Assembly: GCF_900455735.1 (NCBI RefSeq)
Contig: NZ_UAUI01000001.1
Coordinates: 930,001-994,000 of the forward strand
Length of the DNA: 64,000 nt
From: Rhodococcus wratislaviensis
GTDB taxonomy: Bacteria > Actinomycetota > Actinomycetes > Mycobacteriales > Mycobacteriaceae
Direction of reading: 5' to 3'
Part shown: one piece after another, positions 44,115 through 54,669 of the stretch
Position numbering within the stretch: the first letter of the stretch is position 1
How the letters are laid out: the number at the start of each line of letters is the position of its first letter
Program-made: the position numbers and the translations under genes
The notes under the pieces: generated by a model
Database searches by the model: none
Seen by the model: the letters and a program-made list of their open reading frames with translations, nothing else
What the model was told of the DNA's origin: nothing

Positions 44115-45103
44115 GACGTGCCCCCTTCCCCTGCGGCGTCCTTCAGCTTGGTCAGCACGTCGTGGCGTAGTTCGGGCGGATCGAGGACCAGGGCGTCCGC
44201 ACCGTGGCCCGCGACCAGCCGCGCGATCCAGTCCCGGGAGCGGACCGGGATCCCGAGCACGGTGCCGCTGCGCTCGTTCACCCGCTTCTCCTCCGCCGTG
44301 GTCGCCAGTCGGCGCAGTTCCTGGGCTCGGCCCTCGGCCACCCACACGGTGGCGGTCCCGGTGACCTCCCCCGAGCCGGTGACCCGGTCGACGATCTCCC
44401 GGAGGTCGACGCCCGCCGGTTTGTGGACGACCCCGGACGGTCCGAACTCCGTCACGTCGTCGCCGATCCGCGACAGCCGGAACGTTCGCACGGCCTTCCT
44501 GTCGACGTCGTGACCGACGAGGTACCACCGGCCGTGCGCGGTGACGACACCCCAGGGTTCGACGGTGCGCTCGGTGTACGGCTCGTTGAGGGCGCCGCGG
44601 TGCGGGAAATGCACGGCGCGGCCGGCATCGACCGCCGCCAGCAGCTTGCCGAGCGCCGGTTCGGAGCCTCGGGTGCGGGCGGGGACCGCCGTGATCGGGG
44701 TTGCCGCCGAATCCGGATCCACCTGCACGCCCGCTGCACGCAGCTTGAGCAGTGCCCCCTGGGCCGCGGACGTCAACTCCGGGGACTCCCACAACTGGAC
44801 GGCCACCGCGACCGCCGCCGACTCCTCCTGGCTGAGGTCGATGTCGGGAAGCTCGTACGCGTTGCGGTTGATGCGATAGCCCTCGACCGTCGAGAACCGC
44901 GATGCCTGCCCGGTCTCGAGCGGAACACCGAGATCCCGGAGCTCGTTCTTGTCGCGTTCGAACATGCGGCTGAACGCCTCGTCGCTCGCGGAGTCGGCGT
45001 ACCCGGCAACGCTCTCGCGAATCTTCTCGGCGGTGAGGAACTGTCTGGTGGACAACAAACAGATCACCAGGTTCATCAACCGCTCGATCTTGGAAGTCGG
45101 CAC
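44111..45103 (-). CDS. pafB: WYL-domain regulator PafB
   Basis: 330 residues from GTG 45103 (MPTSKIERLMNLVI). HTH about 1-65 (FLTAEKIRESVAGYAD, FERDKNELRDLGVPL), the WYL core about 140-220 (GRWYLVGHDVDRKAVRTFRLSRI) and the WCX C-terminus. Partner of PafC in the RecA-independent DNA-damage response. No Shine-Dalgarno is evident; a TAGGCT -10-like element ends about 7 nt upstream of the start, so the transcript may be leaderless. 47 nt after the pafA stop. Confidence 0.95.
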   Translation of the reverse strand: MPTSKIERLMNLVICLLSTRQFLTAEKIRESVAGYADSASDEAFSRMFERDKNELRDLGVPLETGQASRFSTVEGYRINRNAYELPDIDLSQEESAAVAVAVQLWESPELTSAAQGALLKLRAAGVQVDPDSAATPITAVPARTRGSEPALGKLLAAVDAGRAVHFPHRGALNEPYTERTVEPWGVVTAHGRWYLVGHDVDRKAVRTFRLSRIGDDVTEFGPSGVVHKPAGVDLREIVDRVTGSGEVTGTATVWVAEGRAQELRRLATTAEEKRVNERSGTVLGIPVRSRDWIARLVAGHGADALVLDPPELRHDVLTKLKDAAGEGGTS

Positions 45104-45150
45104 GCCCGGAAGCCTAGTGGGTGAGCCCGTTACGGACTCCCACAGCGCCG

Positions 45151-46509
45151 CTACATCGAGGCAATCAGGCGCTCCACCCGCTCGTCGACCGACCGGAACG
45201 GGTCCTTGCACAGCACGGTCCGCTGAGCCTGGTCGTTGAGCTTGAGATGCACCCAGTCGACCGTGAAGTCCCGTCCGGCCTCCTGCGCGGCGGTGATGAA
45301 CTCGCCGCGCAGCTTCGCCCGGGTGGTCTGCGGCGGAGTGTCCACGGCCGCCTCGATCGTCTCGTCCTCGGTGATCCGCTTGACCAGACCCTTCCGCTGC
45401 AGCACGTCGAACACGCCGCGACCGCGTTTGATGTCGTGGTACGCCAGATCCAGCTGCGCGATCTTCGGATCGGCCAGCTCGAAGCCGTGCCGGTCCTGGT
45501 AGCGCTGGAACAGCTTGCGCTTGATCACCCAGTCGATCTCCGTGTCGACCTTCGCGAAGTCCTGCGTCTCGACCGCGTCGAGCATGCGACCCCACAGATC
45601 GACCACCTGCGTGACCTGCGGATCGGGATCCCGGTTCTGCAGGTGTTCCACCGCGCGCGCGTGGTACTCCCGCTGAATGTCGAGGGCACTGGCCTGCCGG
45701 CCGCCGGCGAGCCGCACCGGACGGCGTCCGGTGACGTCGTGACTGACCTCGCGGATGGCGCGGATCGGGTTGTCGAGCGCGAAGTCGCGGAACGACACCC
45801 CGGCCTCGATCATCTCGAGGACGAGCGCGGCGGTGCCCACCTTGAGCATGGTGGTGGACTCGGACATGTTCGAGTCGCCGACGATCACGTGCAGGCGGCG
45901 GTACTTCTCCGCGTCGGCGTGCGGCTCGTCACGGGTGTTGATGATGGGCCGCGACCGCGTGGTCGCCGAGGACACACCCTCCCAGATGTGCTCCGCGCGC
46001 TGCGACAGGCAGAACGTCGCTGCCTTCGGCGTCTGCAGGACCTTGCCGGCGCCACAGATCAGCTGCCGCGTCACCAGGAACGGGAGCAGCACGTCCGAGA
46101 TCCGGGAGAATTCGCCGGCCCGGGCCACGAGGAAGTTCTCGTGGCAGCCGTACGAATTGCCCGCCGAGTCCGTGTTGTTCTTGAACAGGTAGATGTCGCC
46201 GCCGATGCCTTCCTCGGCGAGCCGCTGTTCGGCGTCGATCAACAACTCCTCGAGTACGCGCTCCCCCGCCCGGTCGTGGTTGACCAACTGGATGAGGTTG
46301 TCGCACTCGGCTGTCGCGTATTCGGGGTGCGAGCCGACGTCCAGATACAGGCGGGCACCGTTCCGGAGAAACACGTTGGAGCTCCGGCCCCACGACACCA
46401 CCCGCCGGAACAGGTAGCGCGCAACCTCGTCCGGGCTCAGTCGCCTGTGACCATGGAAGGTGCAGGTCACACCGAACTCTGTCTCAATTCCCATGATTCG
46501 TCGCTGCAC
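45151..46509 (-). CDS. pafA: Pup--protein ligase
   Basis: 452 residues from GTG 46509 ([16 protein letters not shown]), the standard PafA length; an upstream in-frame ATG (46524) is rejected. Carboxylate-amine ligase fold: the GIETEFG glutamates bind Mg-ATP, and [17 protein letters not shown] carries the catalytic Asp. [18 protein letters not shown] and [19 protein letters not shown] follow. Joins the C-terminal Glu of Pup to substrate lysines for proteasomal degradation. Confidence 0.97.
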   Translation of the reverse strand: MQRRIMGIETEFGVTCTFHGHRRLSPDEVARYLFRRVVSWGRSSNVFLRNGARLYLDVGSHPEYATAECDNLIQLVNHDRAGERVLEELLIDAEQRLAEEGIGGDIYLFKNNTDSAGNSYGCHENFLVARAGEFSRISDVLLPFLVTRQLICGAGKVLQTPKAATFCLSQRAEHIWEGVSSATTRSRPIINTRDEPHADAEKYRRLHVIVGDSNMSESTTMLKVGTAALVLEMIEAGVSFRDFALDNPIRAIREVSHDVTGRRPVRLAGGRQASALDIQREYHARAVEHLQNRDPDPQVTQVVDLWGRMLDAVETQDFAKVDTEIDWVIKRKLFQRYQDRHGFELADPKIAQLDLAYHDIKRGRGVFDVLQRKGLVKRITEDETIEAAVDTPPQTTRAKLRGEFITAAQEAGRDFTVDWVHLKLNDQAQRTVLCKDPFRSVDERVERLIASM

Positions 46510-46582
46510 ACCTCGACAGTACAACGCGGATCACCCGGCGGAGCGTTAAAACCGTCCGGCGACACACCGCGCATACCCTGAG

Positions 46583-48049
46583 ATGGTGAACCGACACCTA
46601 CACCGAATCCACCGGGCCGACGAGATCGTCTTCGACCGCAGCGCCGATCTGAGCCCGTCCGGGCTCGACCGGGCCATGCGCTTCCTCAGCCGCGCGGCCG
46701 ACAAGGGGCTGCTGTGGTGGTTCGTGGCGGCGGTGCTGGGACTGGTCGGCGGGCGCGCCCGGCGCGGTGGTGTGCGGGGCCTGCTGTCCCTCGCGATGGC
46801 GAGCGGTCTGGCCAACGGCATCCTCAAGCCGCTGTTCCCGCGGCGCCGCCCACCGGCCCGCGTATGGACGAACGTGCGGCGTGGGGTGGCGATCCCCCGG
46901 TCCTCGTCGTTCCCGTCCGGACATGCGGCGTCGGCGGCGGCATTCACCACGGGTGTCGCCCTGGAATCGCCCGCGACCGCTGCCGTCGTGGCCCCCCTTG
47001 CCGCCGCGGTCGCCTACTCCCGTGTGCACAACGGCGTGCACTGGCCGACGGACGTCGCCGCCGGGCTGATACTCGGCGGGGCCGTCGCATCGGGCACCCG
47101 CCGCTGGTGGGCGGTGCGCACTGAGGAACCGGCAGAGCTGGGCCCCACCGTCGACGCACCGGCACTTCGGGGCGGTGAGGACCTGCTCGTGGTGGTCAAC
47201 CCGGATTCCGGGCCCGACAGTGTCGATCCCAGCGAGGAGATCACGACCGCTCTCCCCAAGGCCGACGTGCGCGCACTCGACACCGACCGCGATTTCGCCG
47301 AACAACTCGACACCTGGGTGACCGACCGGAAGCCCCGCGCCCTCGGAGTGTGCGGTGGCGACGGGACCGTGGTCGCCGTCGCGTCCGCGGCAGCGCGTCA
47401 CGCATTGCCGCTGGCGGTGTTCCCGGGCGGAACGCTCAATCACTTCGCGCGGGACGCCGGCGTCGCCGACATCTCGGACACGGCGAACGCCGTCGAGACC
47501 GGACATGCGGTTCTCGTCGATCAGGCCGTCGTCCACACCGACGTCGCGGAGCCGGCGCCGTTCCTCAACACCGCCAGTCTCGGTGGCTATCCCGACGCGG
47601 TGCGACTGCGGGAGAAGTGGCAGCCGCGGTACGGCAAGTGGCCCGCGGCGTGTGTGGCGATGATCCGGATTCTCTCCGCGGCAACACCGCTCGCCGTCAC
47701 CATCGACGGCAGGCCCGTGAAGGTCTGGATGTTGTTCGTGGGGAACGGTCGGTATTCCCCGGCCGATCAGGTCCCGATGTCGCGTCCCGCCATCACCGGC
47801 GGACTGCTCGACGTCCGGTACGTGCGGGCCGACCGGACAGCGTCCCGGCCGCGGCTGCTGTTCGCCGCCGCCACCGGGACGCTCGGAAGCAGCCGGGTGT
47901 ACGTGCGATCCCTCGTGCCCCGGCTCACCGTCCGCGTGGACGGCTCGCCGGTCGCGCTGGCCACCGACGGTGAAGTGGTCGCCGACGCCCTGAGGTTCGA
48001 CTTCCGGACGGTGCCCGAAGGTATCGCGGTGTACCGGCCTCAGACCTGA
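46583..48049 (+). CDS. PAP2 phosphatase - diacylglycerol kinase-like fusion
   Basis: 488 residues. N-terminal membrane PAP2 domain (about 30-180): [27 protein letters not shown] and [18 protein letters not shown] give the three phosphatase motifs with the catalytic His. The C-terminal DAGK/NAD-kinase-like domain (about 200-488) has [24 protein letters not shown] and [13 protein letters not shown]. Likely a lipid-phosphate enzyme such as a phosphatidic acid phosphatase plus lipid kinase. Plus-strand gene inserted between pafA and prcA; GTG 46586 is an alternative start. Confidence 0.9.
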   Translation: MVNRHLHRIHRADEIVFDRSADLSPSGLDRAMRFLSRAADKGLLWWFVAAVLGLVGGRARRGGVRGLLSLAMASGLANGILKPLFPRRRPPARVWTNVRRGVAIPRSSSFPSGHAASAAAFTTGVALESPATAAVVAPLAAAVAYSRVHNGVHWPTDVAAGLILGGAVASGTRRWWAVRTEEPAELGPTVDAPALRGGEDLLVVVNPDSGPDSVDPSEEITTALPKADVRALDTDRDFAEQLDTWVTDRKPRALGVCGGDGTVVAVASAAARHALPLAVFPGGTLNHFARDAGVADISDTANAVETGHAVLVDQAVVHTDVAEPAPFLNTASLGGYPDAVRLREKWQPRYGKWPAACVAMIRILSAATPLAVTIDGRPVKVWMLFVGNGRYSPADQVPMSRPAITGGLLDVRYVRADRTASRPRLLFAAATGTLGSSRVYVRSLVPRLTVRVDGSPVALATDGEVVADALRFDFRTVPEGIAVYRPQT

Positions 48050-48819
48050 GGGTCGGCCGGCTTCGTCTCGGTGTCCGGCTTCGACTCCGGAGCGGGCTCC
48101 GAGGCGGCCGCAGGCGCTGCGGGGATCAGCTGTTCGAGCGCGGGTCCGGTGATCCGCCGGAACGCGCGGCGAGGACGGGACTGGTCGAGCACGGCCACCT
48201 CGAGGCTGGCCACATCGACGTTCCGCTTCTCGCCTTCCCCGGCACCGCCCTGACGCAACGCGTTCACCGCGATACCGACCGCCGCCTCGAGATCGAGGTC
48301 GGCACGGTACGACTCGCGCATGGCGGTCGCGATCGGCTCGGTCGTGCCACCCATCACGACGAAATGCTGTTCGTCGACGATGGATCCGTCGTAGGTGATG
48401 CGGTACAGCTGGGGAGCCTTCGGGCTGCCCACGCGCCCGACCTCCGCGACGCAGATCTCCACCTCGTACGGCTTGGGCTGTTCGGTGAAGATCGTGCCCA
48501 GGGTCTGGGCGTACGCGTTGGCCAGCGATCGGCCCGTCACGTCACGGCGGTCGTAGGAGTAGCCGCGCATGTCGGCGTGGACGATCCCGGCGCGCCGCAG
48601 GTTCTCGAACTCGTTGTACTTGCCGACGGCCGCGAAGCCGAGCCGGTCGTACAGCTCGCTGACCTTGTGCAGCGCGGTGGAGGGATTCTCGGCGACGAAC
48701 AGCACGCCGTCGCGGAACGTGAGCACCACGACGCTGCGTCCCCGGGCAATTCCCTTGCGCGCCAGTTCCGAGCGGTCCCGCATGATCTGCTCGGCGGAGG
48801 CGTAATACGGCATGGTCAT
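48040..48819 (-). CDS. prcA: Proteasome subunit alpha
   Basis: 259 residues. N-terminal gate segment [19 protein letters not shown], then the alpha fold: [36 protein letters not shown] and [19 protein letters not shown]. The C-terminal tail is Pro/Ala/Glu-rich. Forms the outer rings that gate the 20S core and dock Mpa. ATGA overlap with prcB; the stop overlaps the convergent PAP2-DAGK gene by 10 bp. Confidence 0.97.
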   Translation of the reverse strand: MTMPYYASAEQIMRDRSELARKGIARGRSVVVLTFRDGVLFVAENPSTALHKVSELYDRLGFAAVGKYNEFENLRRAGIVHADMRGYSYDRRDVTGRSLANAYAQTLGTIFTEQPKPYEVEICVAEVGRVGSPKAPQLYRITYDGSIVDEQHFVVMGGTTEPIATAMRESYRADLDLEAAVGIAVNALRQGGAGEGEKRNVDVASLEVAVLDQSRPRRAFRRITGPALEQLIPAAPAAASEPAPESKPDTETKPADPQV

Positions 48820-49700
48820 CGCGCAGACCCCCCTTCTTCGGTGCGCTCGGCGACGATGCGCCGAGCCAACTCGGACGTCGTCTCCTCGGACACGTGTACG
48901 GCACCGGCCTGGGTGATCGTGACCGCGGTCGGGTAGATGCCGCGGGTCAGGTCGGGCCCACCGGTGGCCGAGTCGTCGTCGGCCGCGTCGTACAGCGATT
49001 CGATGGCCGCCCGCAGGGCGGTCTCCTCGTCGCTGTCCGGCGAGTAGATCTTCTTCAGTGCCGACTTCGCGAACAACGATCCCGAACCGACCGCGTGGTA
49101 TCCGGCTCGTTCCTCGTACCGGCCGCCGACGACGTCGTACGAGACGATCCGGCCCGCGTGGGCCTCGTCGTCCGCGTCGAGGTCGTAGCCGACGAGCAGC
49201 GGGACGACCGCGAGACCCTGCATGGCCGCCCCGAGGTTGCCCCGCACCATCGACGCCAGGCGGTTGGCCTTGCCGTCGAAGGTCAGCTGAACGCCCTCGA
49301 TCTTCTCGTAGTGCTCGAGTTCGACGGCGAACAGGCGGACCAGTTCGATGGCGATACCCGCGGTGCCGGCGATGCCGGCCGCCGAATATTCGTCGGTGAC
49401 GTACACCTTCTCGACGTCCCGGCTGGCGATCAGGTTGCCCTGGGTCGCGCGCCGGTCGCCGGCGAGCAGGACGCCCCCCTTGTAGGTGAGCGCCACGATC
49501 GTCGTTCCGTGCGGTGCGAGATCACCGCTCTCCATCCCATCACCACCCCGTGTCGAGTGCGATCGATGGCCGATCCGATTCTCCGGCAGCAATTCTGGTG
49601 CGTGACCACGCAGATACTCGGTGAACGAGCTCAGATTCGAACCGAAACTGAGCCTCGTCTCACCGTCGCCTGTCCGCAATGCCGGTCGATCCGCCGTCAC
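48816..49700 (-). CDS. prcB: Proteasome subunit beta (catalytic)
   Basis: 294 residues from GTG 49700. A propeptide of 65 residues ends at APHG, and autocleavage exposes Thr66 ([11 protein letters not shown]), the nucleophile. GDRRAT (Asp) and the Lys33-type residue in VLLAGDRR follow, with [12 protein letters not shown] and the Ser/Asp pair later. GTGA overlap with pup gives the coupled order pup-prcB-prcA. Confidence 0.97.
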   Translation of the reverse strand: MTADRPALRTGDGETRLSFGSNLSSFTEYLRGHAPELLPENRIGHRSHSTRGGDGMESGDLAPHGTTIVALTYKGGVLLAGDRRATQGNLIASRDVEKVYVTDEYSAAGIAGTAGIAIELVRLFAVELEHYEKIEGVQLTFDGKANRLASMVRGNLGAAMQGLAVVPLLVGYDLDADDEAHAGRIVSYDVVGGRYEERAGYHAVGSGSLFAKSALKKIYSPDSDEETALRAAIESLYDAADDDSATGGPDLTRGIYPTAVTITQAGAVHVSEETTSELARRIVAERTEEGGSAR

Positions 49701-49891
49701 TGGCCGCCCTTCTGGACATAGGCCCGGACGAAGTCCTCGGCGTTCTCCTCGAGCACGTCGTCGATCTCGTCGAGCAGGTCGTCGGTGTCCTCGGCCAGCT
49801 TTTCGCGACGTTCCTGACCCGCGGCACCGTCAGCACCCGGGGTGTCGTCCTCGTCGCCGCCACCAGTTCGTTTGGTCTGCTCTTGCGCCAT
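49697..49891 (-). CDS. pup: Prokaryotic ubiquitin-like protein Pup
   Basis: 64 residues from ATG 49891, with AGGAGGT upstream; a longer in-frame ORF from 49948 is rejected because MAQEQTKR is the Pup N-terminus. Disordered N-terminal half, then the Mpa-binding helix [18 protein letters not shown], and the C-terminus VQKGGQ. The final Gln is deamidated by Dop before ligation by PafA. Confidence 0.97.
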   Translation of the reverse strand: MAQEQTKRTGGGDEDDTPGADGAAGQERREKLAEDTDDLLDEIDDVLEENAEDFVRAYVQKGGQ

Positions 49892-50061
49892 CGCAGCCGA
49901 CCTCCTTGTGTGAAGGGAGCTCTTCTTCCGAGCGTCCTGTCCTGCCAAGCAGTCTGACTACATCATCCGCTCGGACCTTCACCCTACCGAGCGTCGCCGC
50001 CCCACGTGTGCCGACGCGACGGCGAGTTCCGGCGCAGATCCGTCCGGGACCGGTCGACGGG

Positions 50062-51561
50062 TCAGTTCGTGAGTTCGTCGACGAGCTCTTTCGCGGTCTC
50101 CACCGACTCCAGCAACTCCCCCACGTGCGCCTTGCTGCCCCGCAGCGGCTCGAGCGTGGGGATACGGACCAGGGAGTCGCCACCGAGGTCGAAGATCACC
50201 GAATCCCAGCTCGCGGCCGCGATGTCGGCCCCGAACTTGCGCAGGCACTCACCCCGGAAGTAGGCGCGGGTGTCGGTGGGCGGGGTGTCGACGGCGTCGA
50301 GCACCGCCTGCTCCGAGACGAGCCGTTCCATCGACCCGCGCGCGACCAGCCGGTTGTAGAGCCCCTTGTCCAGGCGGACATCCGAGTACTGCAGGTCGAC
50401 CAGATGCAGTCGCGGCGCGGACCAGTTGAGGCCCTCGCGGTTCCGGAAACCCTCGAGCAGCCGCAGCTTGGCCGGCCAGTCCAGCAGGTGAGCGCACTCC
50501 ATCGGGTCCCGCTCGAGGAGGTCGAGCACCATCGCCCACTTCTCCAGCAGATCGGCGACGCGGGGGTCGTCGTTGCCCTCGGCGGACATGAACTTGTCGA
50601 CTCGGTCCAGGTAGATCCGCTGCAACGCAAGCCCGGTCAGTTCCCGGCCGTCGGCCAGCGCGACCGTGGCGCGCAGCGTCGGATCGTGGCTGATGTGGTG
50701 CACGGCGGTCACCGGGCGGGCCAGTTGCAGGTCGGTGAGGTCGACACCGGCCTCGATGAGATCGAGGACCAGCGCCGTCGTCCCGACCTTCAGGTACGTC
50801 GACATCTCGGCGAGGTTCGCGTCGCCGATGATGACGTGCAGACGCCGGTACTTGTCCGCGTCCGCGTGCGGTTCGTCGCGAGTGTTGATGATGCCGCGTT
50901 TGAGTGTCGTCTCGAGCCCGACCTCCACCTCGATGTAGTCGGCCCGCTGGGACAGCTGGAAGCCGGCCTCGTCACCGGACTGGCCGATGCCCACCCGGCC
51001 CGACCCGCAGATCACCTGACGGGACGCGAAGAACGGGGTCAGCCCGTTGATCACCGCGGAGAACGGCGTGGCCCGGGACATCAGGTAATTCTCGTGGGTG
51101 CCGTACGACGCGCCCTTGCCGTCCACGTTGTTCTTGTACAGCTGCAGTCGCGGGGCGCCGGGGACGCTCGAGGCGTGCCGGGCGGCCGCCTCCATCACCC
51201 GTTCGCCGGCCTTGTCCCAGATCACGGCGTCCAGGGGGTCGGTGACCTCCGGGGCCGAGTACTCGGGGTGCGCGTGATCGACGTAGAGCCGGGCGCCGTT
51301 GGTGAGGATCATGTTGGCCGCGCCGACCTCGTCGGCGTCGATCACCGGCGCCGGGCCGCTCAGCCGGCCCAGGTCGAATCCGCGGGCATCGCGCAGCGGG
51401 GATTCCACCTCGTAATCCCATCGGGTGCGCTTGGCGCGCGGCACTCCCGCTGCCGCCGCGTAGGCCAGCACCGCCTGGGTGGACGTCAAGATCGGATTGG
51501 CCGAAGGCTCGCTGGGTGAGGAGATTCCGTACTCGACTTCGACACCGATGATCCGCTGCAT
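50062..51561 (-). CDS. dop: Deamidase/depupylase of Pup
   Basis: 499 residues. PafA-like fold: [16 protein letters not shown] with the Mg-binding Glu, [15 protein letters not shown] with the nucleophilic or catalytic Asp, the characteristic Dop loop about residues 40-80 ([16 protein letters not shown]), [19 protein letters not shown]. Converts Pup-Gln to Pup-Glu and removes Pup from substrates. 170 bp upstream of pup on the same strand. Confidence 0.96.
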   Translation of the reverse strand: MQRIIGVEVEYGISSPSEPSANPILTSTQAVLAYAAAAGVPRAKRTRWDYEVESPLRDARGFDLGRLSGPAPVIDADEVGAANMILTNGARLYVDHAHPEYSAPEVTDPLDAVIWDKAGERVMEAAARHASSVPGAPRLQLYKNNVDGKGASYGTHENYLMSRATPFSAVINGLTPFFASRQVICGSGRVGIGQSGDEAGFQLSQRADYIEVEVGLETTLKRGIINTRDEPHADADKYRRLHVIIGDANLAEMSTYLKVGTTALVLDLIEAGVDLTDLQLARPVTAVHHISHDPTLRATVALADGRELTGLALQRIYLDRVDKFMSAEGNDDPRVADLLEKWAMVLDLLERDPMECAHLLDWPAKLRLLEGFRNREGLNWSAPRLHLVDLQYSDVRLDKGLYNRLVARGSMERLVSEQAVLDAVDTPPTDTRAYFRGECLRKFGADIAAASWDSVIFDLGGDSLVRIPTLEPLRGSKAHVGELLESVETAKELVDELTN

Positions 51562-51635
51562 GCTGCCGAGCCTATGCGATCACCCACATCACCCGGCGGC
51601 ACACTCCTGCCGCGCGAGCCGTCCGCGTCCGGCGA

Positions 51636-52013
51636 CTAGTCCGGCGAGCACTCCAGGTACTGGTCCGCCGAGATCGCCCGGAGCACCGTCCGGACCCCGG
51701 CGGGAGCCCAGGAGTGGGTGCTGTCGGTGACGACTCTCGGGTCCGTCAGGTGCACCGTCCGGCGGCGCGTCACGATGGTGCATCCGCCCGCCGCCACCAC
51801 GTTTCGCACCCAGTCGCTGTGCGCACCGTACGTCAGCGCGAACCGGTAGCGGCCGTCCACGACGAACACGTTGACGGGTGTGCGATACGCCTTGCCCGAC
51901 CTGCGGCCCCGGTGCTCGACCATCGCGAACCCGGGCAGGATCGTCGCCACGTGACGGCTCACCTGATTGGTGGCGACCCGGTTGAATCGGGCGACCGAAC
52001 GCGGCAACGCCAT
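51636..52013 (-). CDS. Deazaflavin(F420)-dependent nitroreductase family (Ddn-like)
   Basis: 125 residues. FDOR-A/Ddn-type split barrel: VEHRGRRSGKAYRTPVNVF (about 32-50) is the F420 phosphate-binding pattern, and ALTYGAHSDWVRNVVAAGGC (about 59-78) the substrate side. Ddn reduces menaquinone or quinones and activates nitroimidazoles; others act on fatty acids. The actual substrate is unknown. It occupies the place between dop and mpa. Divergent from the NUDIX gene with 82 bp between. Confidence 0.85.
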   Translation of the reverse strand: MALPRSVARFNRVATNQVSRHVATILPGFAMVEHRGRRSGKAYRTPVNVFVVDGRYRFALTYGAHSDWVRNVVAAGGCTIVTRRRTVHLTDPRVVTDSTHSWAPAGVRTVLRAISADQYLECSPD

Positions 52014-52095
52014 GCACTCTCACCCCTTCGGCACCGGAACGAGCAACCGACCTCGACAGTACCGACGTCCGCCGGGGTGCTGGCAGGATCGACAC

Positions 52096-52644
52096 ATGGA
52101 TTCCGCACCGAACACCCCACCCGGCACGGACGAAGTGGTGGCGGTGTTCGACAGTGCGGGACGACCGGTGGGGTCCGCCGAGCGTTCCCGCGTCTACGCC
52201 GAGGGGTTGTGGCATGCGAGTGCCGGCGTCCTCGTCCGATCCGGCGACGGGAAGCGCCTCTACGTGCACCGACGCGCGGACACGAAGACGGTGTTCGCCG
52301 GACATCACGACTGCCTGGCGGGCGGGGTGGTCGATCCCGGGGAAACCCCGGAGGAGGCCGCGAGCCGGGAGCTGGCGGAGGAACTGGGCATCACCGGAGT
52401 GGGCCTCACCCCCATCGCGACGGTGGCGTGGGACGGGCACTGGCAGGGTCTGCGGCTGCGCTGCCACCTGTACGCCTACGAGACGCACTGGGACGGGCCG
52501 ATCGTCCATCAGGCCAGCGAGATCGCGTCGGGCTGGTGGTGGACGCCCCACGAACTGGTGACGCACCTGCACGACCCGCAGTGGCCGTTCGTACCGGACA
52601 CCCGGGCACTCCTCGAGGACTACCTCGTCACACGGGACCGCTGA
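52096..52644 (+). CDS. NUDIX hydrolase (YfcD/IPP-isomerase-like)
   Basis: 182 residues from ATG 52096. Nudix box GVVDPGETPEEAASREL then AEELGI (about 78-100) is intact (G-x5-E-x7-REL-x2-EELGI). N-terminal VVAVFDSAGRPVGSAERSRV and LWHASAGVLV fit the YfcD/IPP-isomerase-like branch. Hydrolyses a nucleoside diphosphate derivative or is IPP-isomerase related; substrate unknown. Convergent with mpa, with a shared strong terminator. Confidence 0.9.
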   Translation: MDSAPNTPPGTDEVVAVFDSAGRPVGSAERSRVYAEGLWHASAGVLVRSGDGKRLYVHRRADTKTVFAGHHDCLAGGVVDPGETPEEAASRELAEELGITGVGLTPIATVAWDGHWQGLRLRCHLYAYETHWDGPIVHQASEIASGWWWTPHELVTHLHDPQWPFVPDTRALLEDYLVTRDR

Positions 52645-52653
52645 CACACAGCA

Positions 52654-52698
52654 CACCTGCGCGGCGGGAACCGGGTTCGGGTTCCCGCCGCGCAGGTG
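52654..52698. terminator. Bidirectional terminator between NUDIX and mpa genes
   Basis: A perfect 19-bp stem (52654-52672 with 52680-52698) and 7-nt loop, 10 nt after the NUDIX stop and 13 nt beyond the mpa stop. GC-rich and without a U tract. The strongest terminator-like structure in the core half. Confidence 0.8.
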
Positions 52699-52710
52699 GT
52701 GCCGGACGGC

Positions 52711-54486
52711 TTACAGGTACTGGCCCGTGTTGGATTCGGTGTCGATGGCGCGGCTCGCGCTCGCGTTCTTGCCGGTGACCAGTGTGCGGATGTACACGAT
52801 CCGCTCACCCTTCTTGCCCGAGATCCGGGCCCAGTCGTCGGGATTGGTGGTGTTCGGCAGGTCCTCGTTCTCCGAGAACTCGTCGACGATGGAGTCGAAC
52901 AGGTGCTGGACCCGCAGGCCCGGGGCACCGGTGTCGAGCACCGACTTGATCGCGTACTTCTTGGCGCGGTCGACGATGTTCTGGATCATCGCGCCCGAGT
53001 TGAAGTCCTTGAAGTACAGGACCTCCTTGTCGCCGTTGGCGTACGTGACCTCGAGGAAACGGTTCTCCTCGCTCTCGGCGTACATGCGGTCGACGACCCG
53101 TTCGATCATCACCCGGATGCAGGCCGTGCGGTCGCCGCCGAACTCCGCGATGTCGTCGCTGTGCACCGGCAGCGTCTCGACGAGGTACTTCGAGAAGATG
53201 TCCTGTGCCGACTCCGCGTCGGGGCGTTCGATCTTGATCTTCACGTCGAGGCGGCCGGGACGCAGGATCGCGGGGTCGATCATGTCCTCGCGGTTGGACG
53301 CGCCGATCACGATGACGTTCTCGAGTCCCTCGACACCGTCGATCTCACTGAGCAGCTGCGGCACGACGGTCGTCTCGACGTCGGAGGAGACGCCCGATCC
53401 GCGGGTACGGAAGATCGAATCCATCTCGTCGAAGAACACGATCACCGGGGTGCCCTCGGACGCCTTCTCCCGGGCCCGCTGGAAGATCAGCCGGATGTGC
53501 CGCTCGGTCTCGCCGACGAACTTGTTCAGCAGCTCGGGGCCCTTGATGTTGAGGAAGTAGGACTTGGCTTCCTTGCTGTCCTGCCCCCGGGCCTCCGCGA
53601 TCTTCTTCGCGAGCGAGTTGGCGACCGCCTTGGCGATGAGCGTCTTCCCGCACCCGGGCGGACCGTAGAGGAGCACACCCTTCGGTGGCCGCAGCTCGTA
53701 TTCGTGGAACAGGTCCTTGTGGAGGAACGGCAACTCGACGGCGTCGCGGATCTGCTCGATCTGCCGTCCGAGGCCGCCGATGTCGTCGTAGTGCACGTCG
53801 GGAACCTCTTCGAGGACCAGATCCTCGACCTCGGCCTTGGGGATCCGCTCGAACGCGTACCCGGCCTTGGTGTCGACGAGGAGGGAGTCGCCCGGCCGAA
53901 GCTTGCGGGTGGGCGATTCCGCGTCGTACGCGATCGACTCCCTCTCGCTGTCCGCGTACACGGTGGCGAGGGGTTCGGCCAGCCAGACGATCCGTTCCTC
54001 GTCGGCGTGCCCGACCACGAGGGCGCGCTGACCGTCGTCGAGGACCTCGCGCAGCGTGCTGATCTCACCCACACGCTCGAAGTTGCCGGCCTCCACGATC
54101 GTGAGTGCCTCGTTGAGGCGCACGGTCTGGCCGAGCTTGAGGATCTCGGCGTCGACGTTCGGGGAGCAGGTCAACCGCATCTTGCGCCCGGAGGTGAACA
54201 CGTCCACGGTCTGATCGTCGTGCACTCCGAGCAGCACGCCGTACCCGCTCGGCGGCTGGCCGAGGCGATCGACTTCTTCTCGAAGGGCGATGAGCTGCTG
54301 ACGGGCCTCCTTGAGGGTGTCCATCAACTTGGTGTTCCGGATGGACAGCGAGTCCACTCGCGATTCCATCTCACGAAGCTGTTCCGGCGACTCCGCGAGC
54401 TGCCTGCGCAGTGCCGACGCCTCTGCGCGCAACGCCTCGAGCTCTCGTGCGGCCGCAACCGAATCGGGGTTCTCTGTCGAGCTCAT
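52711..54486 (-). CDS. mpa: Proteasomal ATPase Mpa/ARC
   Basis: 591 residues. N-terminal coiled coil (about 10-70) that captures Pup, then OB domains (about 75-235). AAA+ domain: Walker A GPPGCGKT (275-282), Walker [13 protein letters not shown], and the arginine-finger region [11 protein letters not shown]. The C-terminal GQYL tail opens the PrcA gate. Unfolds pupylated proteins and feeds them to the PrcBA core. Starts at ATG 54486 with GGAGGAG upstream. Confidence 0.97.
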   Translation of the reverse strand: MSSTENPDSVAAARELEALRAEASALRRQLAESPEQLREMESRVDSLSIRNTKLMDTLKEARQQLIALREEVDRLGQPPSGYGVLLGVHDDQTVDVFTSGRKMRLTCSPNVDAEILKLGQTVRLNEALTIVEAGNFERVGEISTLREVLDDGQRALVVGHADEERIVWLAEPLATVYADSERESIAYDAESPTRKLRPGDSLLVDTKAGYAFERIPKAEVEDLVLEEVPDVHYDDIGGLGRQIEQIRDAVELPFLHKDLFHEYELRPPKGVLLYGPPGCGKTLIAKAVANSLAKKIAEARGQDSKEAKSYFLNIKGPELLNKFVGETERHIRLIFQRAREKASEGTPVIVFFDEMDSIFRTRGSGVSSDVETTVVPQLLSEIDGVEGLENVIVIGASNREDMIDPAILRPGRLDVKIKIERPDAESAQDIFSKYLVETLPVHSDDIAEFGGDRTACIRVMIERVVDRMYAESEENRFLEVTYANGDKEVLYFKDFNSGAMIQNIVDRAKKYAIKSVLDTGAPGLRVQHLFDSIVDEFSENEDLPNTTNPDDWARISGKKGERIVYIRTLVTGKNASASRAIDTESNTGQYL

Positions 54487-54604
54487 GTGCGTCTCCTCCC
54501 AATGAGATCTATCAACGCTACCGGCACTGCCCGAATTCTGCGCCGTGACACGGATTCTGCCGATTGCGAATCGGCATACACGACACCCTGGGCCACCGAA
54601 CCTC

Positions 54605-54623
54605 TCATGTTAGCCTTACCTAC
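54605..54623. promoter_or_regulatory. Candidate IdeR/DtxR iron box
   Basis: The 19 bases 54605-54623 match the IdeR consensus (TTAGGTTAGCCTAACCTAA) at 15 of 19 positions, with an intact core TTAGCCT and the ACCTA half. It lies 47 nt upstream of the lipoprotein start and 119 nt upstream of mpa. Iron-dependent repression of the lipoprotein is inference. Confidence 0.5.
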
Positions 54624-54669
54624 TTGTCAAGCAGTTGCCTCTCTGTCCTGTGTAACGAAAGGGTTCGTC

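Noticed and set aside
49892-49948. Longer Pup start at 49948 (19 extra residues)
   Set aside because: The Pup family starts at MAQEQTKR, and AGGAGGT lies just before ATG 49891.
52696-54669. Long plus-strand frame opposite mpa, fused to the lipoprotein
   Set aside because: It is an antisense shadow of mpa (Val/Leu/Glu/Asp-rich, no motifs). Only GTG 54670 onward has a signal peptide and domain.
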